Shown: in pieces, positions 19,854 to 28,233 of the stretch | Layout of the letters: each line of letters begins with the position of its first letter | Numbering within the stretch: the first letter of the stretch is position 1 | Assembly: GCA_006503475.1 (NCBI GenBank) | Contig: RSEH01000100.1 | Location: forward strand, 89,589 to 153,588 | Origin: Stentor roeselii | Lineage: Eukaryota; Ciliophora; Heterotrichea; Heterotrichida; Stentoridae | Direction: 5' to 3' | Length of the DNA: 64,000 nt | Translations under genes and position numbers: made by a program | The notes under the pieces: generated by a model | Told to the model about the DNA's origin: nothing | What the model saw: the letters and a program-made list of their open reading frames with translations, nothing else | Databases searched by the model: none

Positions 19854-22800
19854 ATGAGAATCGGGAGTACAGGCCAGGAAGCCAGTAGCGAAAACGTAAT
19901 TCCTATGAACTACGTGTATTTAAAGAAGAATAAATGTCTTGACGCTTTATTGATTTTTCTCTTCTTTATAACTGCCGGGACTTTTTACTTACCTTACCAT
20001 TGGTTTATGTGTGTGAAGACGATGTTTTACCTAAATTCGAACGAAGAAGAGTCGACTCACATTCTTATATCGAGAAAGTACTCTCCAACAGAAATTTCCG
20101 AAGTAATCGACCACAGAGTTTATGAAAATTCAATCGATATTGAAAAACCACGAGAGAAAAAATCGTTTCGTATTACCAAATACAACCATGAACTATTCTA
20201 TTATTCCAGAGAATTTGGAACCTATGCCCCTCTAATCTTCAACACGAATCTTTATTTTACTCAATTCCATGAATCAAAAAATGGAATTGAAAGTCATCGG
20301 CTAATAAAGCACAGAAGAAAAATGTTTGGAGAAGCAGTAATCGATGTTCCAGTCCCTTCATGGTTTTCTTTATATATATATGAAATTCTTAAACCATTTT
20401 TTGTATTCCAGATATTTAGTGTGATTTTATGGTGCACATATGAATACTACTGGTACGCGATTTGCATTTTTGTCATCATGTGCATTACTTTAACAGTGAA
20501 TGTTTTTTATCAGAGGAGAAACTTGCTTCAAATCCACGATTTGGCCATGTTTTGCTGTGAAGTCAACGTCGTTAGAAACGGAGAGGAATCAACTATTTCA
20601 AGTGGAGAACTAGTCCCTGGAGATGTTATCGTGATCAAAGAAGGACTTCAAATTCCTTGTGATTGCATTTTACTTGAAGGATTCGCTTTAATAGACGAAG
20701 CAATGCTCACAGGAGAGTCTCAACCAGTCCTTAAAGAAGCTCTTCCTCAGATCGCTTCAAGGTACAACAGAGAAAAACTTTACACCCTAAGTGCTGGAAC
20801 AAAAGTCGTTTCTTCAGGATCTGAATCAAGAAAAAGCCCAATTGCTTTAATTATTTCTACAGGTTTCAACACCGCGAAAGGAGAACTGGTGAGATCGATT
20901 TTATTTCCAAAGCCAAATCGTTTTAAGTTCGAAAGAGACGCGCTTTATTTCGTTCTTATTCTCTTTGGAGTGGCTTTAATTGGATTTTTCATCGCAATCA
21001 AGCCTTTAATCGACGGAGGGTATACACCTGGAGAAGTAGTTCAAAAGTTACTTGATCTGGTCACAATAGCAGTTCCTCCAGCGCTTCCTTTAACTATGTC
21101 GATTGGAATCGGGTATTCTTTGGGAAGACTAGAGAAAAATGGCATCACTTGCATATCACAGCCAGCGATTAACTCTTCAGGAAGAGTGAGTGTGATTTGT
21201 TTTGATAAAACTGGAACTTTAACTACTGATAATATGAAACTGAAAGGATCGTTCGATGTTAAATCAATGGAAAATAAAGAAGAATGCTCTAGTTTTTCAA
21301 GTGAAATTAAAATTTGTCTAAGTGTTTGTCATTCACTTACTTTGTATGGAAATAAATTGTTGGGAGACCCTCAAGAAATCGCCTTGTTGGATGGAATTGG
21401 CTGGGAAAGAGGATTAACTGATAATGGAAGAATCACTGTTTTCAATCCAGAGACACTAAACTGGATAATAAGCAAGTTTACTTATCACTTTTCACCTGAA
21501 ATTAAAAGGATGGGAGTTGTCATTGAAGAAAATGGCAAAAACGTCTTGTATATGAAAGGAGCTCCTGAAGTAATTATGCCATTATGTAGAAATTATCCTA
21601 ATGGAATGTATGAGGTTTTCATGAGCTTGACCAGACAAGGGTATAGAGTGCTTGCTTGTGGTAGGAAAGAACTAGAGTCTTTTGATGAGAATGATAAGCT
21701 TGAAGATATTGAGCAAGGTCTTCAACTCATTGGATTCCCGTACCTTGAAAATCCACTAAAAAGTGATACTGTTGATACCATCAAAGCTTTAAGGAAAGCC
21801 AGAATTGAATGTTTTATTTCAACTGGTGATAATATGCTGACGGGATTGGCAGTTGGAAGAACATTGAACTTAATTACATCAAATACAATATATATTGGAG
21901 ATTGCATTGGAGGAGATATTATTTGGGAGGATCACGAAGGCAAAAGAATACTTGAATTTCCTGAAAACTTAGACTACGAAGTCGTCATGTCTGGAAGTCT
22001 TCTCGAGAAAATCATAAAAGAAAAAGTCGAATACACCTTCTTGATTCAAAGCCGATGCAAAATATTCGGTAGAATGACTCCTAACAACAAAATAATGCTT
22101 GTAAAATTCTTCCAACAAGGAGAAACAATGGTAGCAATGGTAGGCGACGGTGCAAATGACTGTGGAGCACTGAAACAAGCAGATGTCGGTTTGAGTTTAA
22201 GTGACGCAGAAGCTTCCATTGCAGCGCCATTTTCATCAAAAGAACTAAGCAGCATCATTTACCTGTTAAGAGAAGGAAGATGCGCATTGGCTTCTTCATT
22301 TCAAAGTTTCAAGTTCATGATGCTTTACAGCGTGATTCAATTCTCAAACACAGTCATGTGTTACTGGCTTCAAACGAACTTGACAAACAACCAGTTCATT
22401 TATCAAGACTTTTTCAATGTGATGCCCTGCGTTTTCACAGTCGCTGCCAGTCTTCCTTATAAAAAGTTATCAAAACGGATGCCTCCTGGGAGTTTATTGT
22501 CAATTCCGATCATTACCTCAGTGACAGGAGTTATTATTTTAGCAGTGGGAATCACTCTTTCATCATATTTGCTGATGGACCCTTGTTTTGATTGGTACAC
22601 TGAAGGAAATAATGGTTCTGACTTTGATGTTTATGACGTATCTGACTCGGGGTATATCGGAGATATTGTTGAAGATGATGATGGAGACATGGTTAAGTCG
22701 TCAATTTACTACGCTTACGCCACAGTCTATGGAAATGTGATTTTTCTTCAAGGTACTTTGCAACTCGTCGTGATTTGCACAGTTTTCAGCATAGGTCGAC

Positions 22801-23069
22801 CATTCCGAGAGCCGATCTATAAAAACATCTGGTATATGGTTTCAGTAGTGGTTCTTATGGCCTTTAACATTTTCTTTATTTTTGATAGAAGTGACTTTCC
22901 TTACAAGTTCATCGACCTCTGGGACGACCACCACATGGACTATCGATGGATGATGTTCGGGATCTTCTGGGCAGGGTCTCTTCTGACTTATTTATACGAG
23001 AAGTTCATGGTCCCTGTCATCACTCGATGCTGCAGAAGGATGATAAGAAACAGAGTATTCCAAAACTAG
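19854..23069 (+). CDS. P5B-type P-type ATPase (ATP13A family), copy 2
   Basis: The 1,071-aa protein is a paralogue of the gene at 11-3172. It has the same motif order: LTGESQPVLKE, VPPALPLTM, DKTGTLTTDNMKLKG with the phosphorylated Asp at residue 451, KGAPE, and VGDGANDCGALKQADVGLS. Hydrophobic segments flank the cytosolic loops as expected for P5B. An acidic loop near residues 920-955 (rich in Asp and Gly, DDDGDMV) lies between late membrane segments and is absent in copy 1. The stop is TAG, part of the evidence that TAG is not reassigned. The substrate is inferred from the family (polyamines or cations) and not shown by the sequence. Confidence 0.95.
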   Translation: MRIGSTGQEASSENVIPMNYVYLKKNKCLDALLIFLFFITAGTFYLPYHWFMCVKTMFYLNSNEEESTHILISRKYSPTEISEVIDHRVYENSIDIEKPREKKSFRITKYNHELFYYSREFGTYAPLIFNTNLYFTQFHESKNGIESHRLIKHRRKMFGEAVIDVPVPSWFSLYIYEILKPFFVFQIFSVILWCTYEYYWYAICIFVIMCITLTVNVFYQRRNLLQIHDLAMFCCEVNVVRNGEESTISSGELVPGDVIVIKEGLQIPCDCILLEGFALIDEAMLTGESQPVLKEALPQIASRYNREKLYTLSAGTKVVSSGSESRKSPIALIISTGFNTAKGELVRSILFPKPNRFKFERDALYFVLILFGVALIGFFIAIKPLIDGGYTPGEVVQKLLDLVTIAVPPALPLTMSIGIGYSLGRLEKNGITCISQPAINSSGRVSVICFDKTGTLTTDNMKLKGSFDVKSMENKEECSSFSSEIKICLSVCHSLTLYGNKLLGDPQEIALLDGIGWERGLTDNGRITVFNPETLNWIISKFTYHFSPEIKRMGVVIEENGKNVLYMKGAPEVIMPLCRNYPNGMYEVFMSLTRQGYRVLACGRKELESFDENDKLEDIEQGLQLIGFPYLENPLKSDTVDTIKALRKARIECFISTGDNMLTGLAVGRTLNLITSNTIYIGDCIGGDIIWEDHEGKRILEFPENLDYEVVMSGSLLEKIIKEKVEYTFLIQSRCKIFGRMTPNNKIMLVKFFQQGETMVAMVGDGANDCGALKQADVGLSLSDAEASIAAPFSSKELSSIIYLLREGRCALASSFQSFKFMMLYSVIQFSNTVMCYWLQTNLTNNQFIYQDFFNVMPCVFTVAASLPYKKLSKRMPPGSLLSIPIITSVTGVIILAVGITLSSYLLMDPCFDWYTEGNNGSDFDVYDVSDSGYIGDIVEDDDGDMVKSSIYYAYATVYGNVIFLQGTLQLVVICTVFSIGRPFREPIYKNIWYMVSVVVLMAFNIFFIFDRSDFPYKFIDLWDDHHMDYRWMMFGIFWAGSLLTYLYEKFMVPVITRCCRRMIRNRVFQN

Positions 23070-23159
23070 TTAAAATCCATTTCTTCAACAACAATAAAAA
23101 TCCCCTCTTCTTTCTTACTTTCCACAATCAGTTAATGAAGATAAACTAATTTAAATATA

Positions 23160-25103
23160 ATGTCAAGTCCCACGAAAAGACAACTTTCATACGGAAGTTC
23201 ACTTCTAAGCAGATCCTCCGAAAGCATAGACCTCTGCGAGGCTGAGGATAATCAAGCACTCCGGAACTTCGAAATCCAGGAGTTCCCTGAAAACATTGAC
23301 TTCTGGGAAAAAGAAGAAGACCTGCCCCTTCCTCATTCCCAATGTGACTGCTTCGCACGGTTCACGCAAGAACTGAGCAAGTCACTCGAAATAAGACTTG
23401 CTGATGATTCGATGCAATCACTGATAAAATCTCTTCAAAATTCAATTTCAAATTTCATCTCTTGCTCGATTCTTGACCTGAAACAAACGATTGAAACTTG
23501 TTACAATTTGATTGACCAGTTCGAACTACAGAACCAAAGAACTTCGAAGTTAAACCTGGGAAATTACATCTTTACTTTGAACCTGACTGACAAAGACCCT
23601 TTGCCAGGTTCAAAGAAAGAAATTAGTTTAAATCTGGGATCTTTCATTGTTTCTAACCCTTTAAACCCTTCAAAGCTTTCAGATCTTTCAAGCCCTTCGA
23701 AATTCGCAGATTTTTCAGAAATATTAATGAAAGATATGCTTTCTTCTTACCAAGAAACAATGAACTACACGTCTTCGACGAAAGTACCAAAGCAGGTCCA
23801 ATACAAGCACTTCAGTTTCATGGCAGACTTGGAAAACTTCAACTTGCGGAAAGGCTCTCTCGAGACTTTTAACATGAAAAAAGAAATCGAATGGGACCGA
23901 CAAGAACTCAAGTTCATGAAAGGCCAGGTCAAGACCAAGCTTCACGAACTTAAAACTCGTGAAAAAGAAATCAAAGAAGAGTCCAACCGAATCCGCACTG
24001 AACGCGTTAAACTTGCAAAGGAAAGTCAAAGACTTGAAAAAGAAGTCGAAGAAGTTGATGAAAAACGCGCAAGGTACTTTAAATTGCAAGAGACTTTAAA
24101 GGATATCATGAATTCACGTCCTCGTGTCAGTGAAGTCAACCTCAACTCTTCCTTCATGTCGAACTCAAGCTTTACCAGTGTTGACCCCGGGGAATCTTTA
24201 GACGAGGAGCAGAAGTTGCTGGAAAAAGAACTGGAGGACTTGAAACAGGCCCTTTCACAGTCCTGCCCTGAAAACCAAGACTCGATCACCATGAAGATCA
24301 CGAAGATCCAAACTCGTTTAACTTCAATAAGATCTGAAAGACTACTGACGTCAAATCACAAAAGGTCAATCAAAATGACTTCAACGATAAGCAAGTTGCA
24401 GAAGTCAATGTCGATCAAACAAGCGCCTTTACCTAGAATGCCTTTGTCGACTTCTTACAAGTCAATAGTCCCGATGACTGCCCTGCCTCCTTCCTTGGCC
24501 TCTGGAAGACGAACGACAATCACGCCGATTCCTTTTCAGCTGTCCTCTCATCATGTCAGGTCTCCGACTTACACCCCGCCCGTGCCTCTGACCCCGACGA
24601 GTTCAAATCGGTCGAACAATGCGACGCCTATCAATGAAAGGGTCGAGTTGCATTCACACAAAAAGTCGGAAGGCTATTTCACTTCGGAATTTCGAGGAAG
24701 TCTTGAAACTGAAGAAAAAGATGAAAATCAAGAACAGAAACTTAAGTCACTTGTACTTAAAGAAGCTCGGCTTTTGATGAAGGAAGAAGAAATATTGAAA
24801 AAGGAAAATATCATCAAAGCTAATCTTGATAAAAGGATCAGCGATAAGGATATCTTGGATGTTGTTAGAAATGAAAGAATGGCAATGAATAGAAAAAGTA
24901 AAGAATGTGATGCTCGTGAAAGAAAAGTTGAGGAAATGTTTGCTGAAGCTGAAAGGTTTGAAGGGAAAATCAAAAGTCGCAGTCGCGAAGTGGAAAGAGC
25001 TCAGAGTGACTTGGATGCGGAAAGAGGAAGGTTTGAGCAGGAGAAAGAAGAGTTCTATCAGAAGATTGAGGAAATAAAACGACTCGTAGTAGAAAACATA
25101 TAG
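23160..25103 (+). CDS. Long coiled-coil protein
   Basis: The 647-aa protein starts with a Ser-rich segment. It has a predicted coiled coil at about residues 240-315 (Lys/Glu heptads) and another at about 540-645, separated by a Ser/Thr/Pro-rich disordered linker with many TPP and PTP motifs. There is no membrane segment or catalytic signature. Proteins built this way in ciliates are often cortical, basal-body or centrosomal, but that is an analogy. It ends with TAG and converges with the DTW gene, 17 bp between stops. Confidence 0.8.
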   Translation: MSSPTKRQLSYGSSLLSRSSESIDLCEAEDNQALRNFEIQEFPENIDFWEKEEDLPLPHSQCDCFARFTQELSKSLEIRLADDSMQSLIKSLQNSISNFISCSILDLKQTIETCYNLIDQFELQNQRTSKLNLGNYIFTLNLTDKDPLPGSKKEISLNLGSFIVSNPLNPSKLSDLSSPSKFADFSEILMKDMLSSYQETMNYTSSTKVPKQVQYKHFSFMADLENFNLRKGSLETFNMKKEIEWDRQELKFMKGQVKTKLHELKTREKEIKEESNRIRTERVKLAKESQRLEKEVEEVDEKRARYFKLQETLKDIMNSRPRVSEVNLNSSFMSNSSFTSVDPGESLDEEQKLLEKELEDLKQALSQSCPENQDSITMKITKIQTRLTSIRSERLLTSNHKRSIKMTSTISKLQKSMSIKQAPLPRMPLSTSYKSIVPMTALPPSLASGRRTTITPIPFQLSSHHVRSPTYTPPVPLTPTSSNRSNNATPINERVELHSHKKSEGYFTSEFRGSLETEEKDENQEQKLKSLVLKEARLLMKEEEILKKENIIKANLDKRISDKDILDVVRNERMAMNRKSKECDARERKVEEMFAEAERFEGKIKSRSREVERAQSDLDAERGRFEQEKEEFYQKIEEIKRLVVENI

Positions 25104-25120
25104 TAATGACTATTATTTGA

Positions 25121-25729
25121 TTAATTTTTGAAGTGCTCCTTTTGCCACGGCTCAGCATCCACCGCGAACTGAAGAGCCCGTCTAAGCTGTGCACTTGAAT
25201 CTAAATCCCCAAGATTTTCCAGCAAGATAATCAATGCTTCACCAGTAGAAACAAGTCCATCTTTGGGTGGTTTTCTCAAAGCACTATATATGGGCTGATT
25301 GACAGGTGTAAGGACCACATTCGGAATCCGAGTCAACCAAGTATTTTTATTATAAAGACTTTTAGCGAAAGACCAAGTCGCATCAATCAAGATAATGGTT
25401 CCAACAGTTTCAGGCAGGGAAGAACTTGCCGACTTGCTGGGATATACAAGAACAGGACTAGGGTAGTCCTCTTCTTTAAAGTATTCTTGAGGAAAATATC
25501 GTCCTCTCTACAAAAAAGTTACTTTCACTTCAATATTTTCAATACTTCTCTGAAGGACCCTGACAGAGTTAAAAGCTTGTTTGTCCTCCCTGGGGTCTTG
25601 AAGCACAAGCAACTTAACCGGAAGACGAACTTTAGGATTAGGAAGGCCAGGACAATAACAAACATTGAGAGGGCGGCTGACTACGACTTACGCGCATCCA
25701 GGACAAAGAGGACGTTTCTGAGAGTCCAT
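25121..25729 (-). CDS. DTW-domain tRNA-uridine aminocarboxypropyltransferase, three exons
   Basis: This gene appears only after removing two 15-nt introns. Exons run 25729-25692, 25676-25523 and 25507-25121 on the minus strand, giving about 192 aa. The protein begins MDSQKRPLCPGC and contains a zinc-type motif (CPGC, then CYC), followed by IILIDATWSFAK, the hallmark D-x-T-W of the DTW family. A conserved LSTGEA-like block (VSTGEALIILLE) lies further on. Family members (TapT in bacteria, DTWD1/2 in animals) transfer the aminocarboxypropyl group of SAM to uridines in tRNA (acp3U). Length and motif order are normal for a short DTWD2-like enzyme. The region is also open as a 270-base plus-strand frame (25487-25756), which I take to be a shadow. 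Confidence 0.9.
25508..25522 (-). other. 15-nt spliceosomal intron (DTW gene, second)
   Basis: On the minus strand it reads GTAACTTTTTTGTAG. It lies in phase 0 after a Lys codon. Its removal eliminates an in-frame TAG and joins the middle exon to the exon carrying the D-x-T-W motif. Confidence 0.9.
25677..25691 (-). other. 15-nt spliceosomal intron (DTW gene, first)
   Basis: On the minus strand it reads GTAAGTCGTAGTCAG, ending in CAG rather than TAG. It interrupts an Ala codon (phase 2). Removal links the ATG-containing exon with its CPGC motif to the following CYC motif and avoids a TAA. Confidence 0.82.
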
Positions 25730-25770
25730 GATGTTATTAATACTTTGAAATACTAAAAAGATTCTTAGTA

Positions 25771-26790
25771 TTACTTGTTTCCATGCGGTTTCCCGTCAAG
25801 CCACAACCCTTCATATTTCCTGCCATCAGGCCAAGAAAAAGTCCCAAATCCTTGTTTTTTATCATCAACATACTCCCCAACATACATCCTTCCATCATTC
25901 CACACAAACTTTCCCTTTCCGTTCATTTTATTTTCCTTCCACTCTCCATGATAAACCCTTCCATCGCCCCAGGTATAAACCCCGAAGCCATGAATGTTAT
26001 TATCTTTGAACTCGCCTTCATAGCTGCTGCGATCTGCCCAAAAGAACTTGCCTTTGCCGTGTTTCCTCCCAGCGGAGTAACCGCCTTCATATCTAGCGCC
26101 GTCAGGCCAGACCTCAACGCCGACGCCGTGTTGTTTGTCTTCGAGCCAGTCGCCTTCGTAGCAAGATCCATCAATATGAACGTATTTTCCCTTTCCGCTC
26201 GCCTTGTCGTCCTTCCACTCGCCTTCATAAACGTCGCCGTCAGCGTGAATTAAACGACCCTGCCCGTTGGCTCTGTCGTGCTTCCAGTAGCCTTCGTATA
26301 TGGACCCGTCAATCCAGTTCTGACGGCCTCGGCCGTGTCTTTCGAGATGAGAGTTCCATTCTCCTACGTATATTGCCTCGTTTTCTAACTTCACTGCTCG
26401 CTTTAAAGTTACTGAGTCTTCGTAAGTTTTGGATAAATCGAAATCGCCCAGCTTGCGAGATACTGAATATACTGTCGGGTTTGGGTAGTGAGGGAAACTG
26501 GAATCGATTTCGTTTAGAAAGTCTCGGAAAACTGGAGCTGTTAAGTGGTTTGAGGGCTTTATGGAGGTTGATAGAACCGGCTTTAGTTTTACTCGGTCGG
26601 AAAAACCTCGGAGGAGGGATTGGAGCTTGATCACGGTTTTTAGGTAGAGTTGACTGTTTGTGTCGATCAAGGGGTTGAAGTCAACGATCACTTCTGGCAT
26701 TTCTTTTGACTGAATGAACCGATTTTCTTTGTTGATGATTATAAGCTCTTCATTGTGGTTTTCTCGAAAACACGAGCAAGTTGTTCCCAT
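25771..26790 (-). CDS. MORN-repeat protein with IQ motif and N-terminal acylation signal
   Basis: The 339-aa protein begins MGTTCSCF: Gly2 with nearby Cys residues is a typical N-myristoylation plus palmitoylation signal, so attachment to the membrane or cell cortex is likely. Residues about 52-67 ([14 protein letters not shown]) look like an IQ calmodulin-binding motif. Nine MORN repeats follow from residue 141 to the end, each starting with a Y-x-G-[EDGL]-[WYF] signature and ~23 residues long. MORN arrays bind phospholipids or scaffold proteins. The ATG is 17 bp from the divergent small membrane-protein gene. The stop is TAA. Confidence 0.93.
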   Translation of the reverse strand: MGTTCSCFRENHNEELIIINKENRFIQSKEMPEVIVDFNPLIDTNSQLYLKTVIKLQSLLRGFSDRVKLKPVLSTSIKPSNHLTAPVFRDFLNEIDSSFPHYPNPTVYSVSRKLGDFDLSKTYEDSVTLKRAVKLENEAIYVGEWNSHLERHGRGRQNWIDGSIYEGYWKHDRANGQGRLIHADGDVYEGEWKDDKASGKGKYVHIDGSCYEGDWLEDKQHGVGVEVWPDGARYEGGYSAGRKHGKGKFFWADRSSYEGEFKDNNIHGFGVYTWGDGRVYHGEWKENKMNGKGKFVWNDGRMYVGEYVDDKKQGFGTFSWPDGRKYEGLWLDGKPHGNK

Positions 26791-26807
26791 TATTGAAGCT
26801 TGTAAAT

Positions 26808-27140
26808 ATGCAGAAAAAAATCGGAAAGCTCATCGTTTTCGCCGTGATCTTTCTGTTGATATTTCGAGAAATCATTTCCCTTTATGCCCAGAAGAGTGAA
26901 TATTTTGATGATTGGAGATTACCTTATGCTGTTATTTTAGCTTTAGTGGTAGTTCTTGCTTTTCTTGAAGTGAAATCCGCGGTTCTAGCAACTATTTTCA
27001 ATCTAATTGCTGGGATCTACCTGTTCGAGGACTTCGAAAAAAAAGTGCTTTTCGCAGCGATTTTATCTGGAATAGTAACTTTTTATGAAAACATTTCAGA
27101 GCTGAAGCCTTTAGGGTATCGAAAGCATGGTCTTAAATAA
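26808..27140 (+). CDS. Small multi-pass membrane protein
   Basis: The 110-aa protein starts at the ATG at 26808 (MQKKIGKL); upstream codons in the frame lack an ATG and overlap the neighbour's start. There are hydrophobic segments at about residues 8-24, 38-72 (possibly two helices) and 79-95, giving three or four membrane passes. It ends with a basic tail (GYRKHGLK). I do not recognise the family. It shares a 17-bp divergent promoter region with the MORN gene. Confidence 0.72.
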   Translation: MQKKIGKLIVFAVIFLLIFREIISLYAQKSEYFDDWRLPYAVILALVVVLAFLEVKSAVLATIFNLIAGIYLFEDFEKKVLFAAILSGIVTFYENISELKPLGYRKHGLK

Positions 27141-27154
27141 GCTAATTTGAATAA

Positions 27155-27853
27155 TCAAGTATTATTTATTTCCCAACGCGTACTCATCCTTGCTTTATTT
27201 TGAGGAGAAATCGACCCATGCGAGCTCCATTCCCAAGAGTCCTCAAATTTAAAAGGAAGCAACTTGATATATTTATGTTTTCTGAACTTTCTGAATAATA
27301 GTTCATCTTTTAAGTGGTTCTTGTCGTTCGTCATCATCTTTTTTATTGAGTCTTGCTTTTGAGTCTTTTTCCAGAAAGGTCGTCGATTTTTAGATTTAAT
27401 GATTTGGTCGCACTCGACTTTTGATAAATATCTCGCAGGCTGCCCTGCTTCTCGCTTTAAACCCTTGTCGCCTGAAGTTGAAAGAGAAGGAGTGTTCAGG
27501 TGGCTTCCTGAAGAGGCTGACGTGAAAGATGTGTTTTCGCATGGAAAGGCTGTCAAAAAGGCTGGGTTTAAAGTAGGCAGCTCTTTTTGTGGACTGTCTT
27601 CTGTTAGGATGTTGATTTTTATATCGATTGAAGGAGTTTGAACTCTTGGGTTGTGGACTTTGAAATGCTTTTCTTTATTTGAAGGAGATGATTTTAAGTG
27701 CAAGTCCTTTGGTGGACTTGCGAAAGAATGTTGAGCAAATTTAAAAACTAGTCGTCTGGGCTTGGAGTAATCCATGGACCTTCGTGATGTGATTGTTGAT
27801 GATTTTCTTGGACTTTTAGATTTCTTGCAAGAGTTGGAAGTAGGGTCTTGCAT
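27155..27853 (-). CDS. Basic protein of unknown function
   Basis: This 232-aa protein is rich in Lys, Ser and Pro in its first 125 residues (low complexity, with SPRKSS and SPPK motifs typical of proline-directed kinase sites). It has a compact C-terminal part with aromatic and basic residues (RRPFWKKTQK, FRKFRKHKYIKLLPFKF, DSWEWSSHG). There is no signal peptide or membrane segment. The C-terminal part looks conserved in character, but I cannot name a family. Its stop is 14 bp from the convergent membrane-protein gene. Confidence 0.65.
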   Translation of the reverse strand: MQDPTSNSCKKSKSPRKSSTITSRRSMDYSKPRRLVFKFAQHSFASPPKDLHLKSSPSNKEKHFKVHNPRVQTPSIDIKINILTEDSPQKELPTLNPAFLTAFPCENTSFTSASSGSHLNTPSLSTSGDKGLKREAGQPARYLSKVECDQIIKSKNRRPFWKKTQKQDSIKKMMTNDKNHLKDELLFRKFRKHKYIKLLPFKFEDSWEWSSHGSISPQNKARMSTRWEINNT

Positions 27854-28233
27854 GATTATTTATAATGGCTTTTTCTGTGATCTGGAATTAATGATGGATA
27901 GTGGTTTAGGTCTTTTGGTTTTTTGTTGATTAGAATATAATGAATGATGATTCCTGCTATCATTCCAAAGCATGTCTAGGAATAATTAGTACTGCAATGA
28001 CCTTCAAATAATAAACATCTTACAAATTAACTCAAAGATTATCACTCTCCAATAATTTCTTATCTATAACAATCCTTCATCTATCACCACCAAAATAACC
28101 TCTCCAAGATTAAAACTCTAAAAATAACCTCTCCAATATTAAACTCTAAAAATAACCTCTCCAATATTAAACTCTAAAAATAACCTCTCAATACCAAACT
28201 CTAAAAAACCTAATTCAATTACTTCATTATTAT
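27854..28233. other. Intergenic region with short tandem repeat
   Basis: The spacer between two minus-strand genes holds a pyrimidine-rich stretch and the 28-bp repeat listed separately. No gene was seen. Confidence 0.6.
28092..28204. repeat. Tandem repeat, 4 copies of a ~28-bp unit
   Basis: Copies start near 28092, 28121, 28149 and 28177. Each begins AAAATAACCTCTC and ends near AACTCT; the middle copies are nearly identical and the outer two are diverged. It lies just downstream of the kelch gene, within or next to its 3' UTR. Confidence 0.92.

Noticed and set aside
25487-25756. Plus-strand 89-aa frame opposite the DTW gene
   Set aside because: It is antisense to exons of the DTW enzyme, whose motifs and introns explain the sequence.
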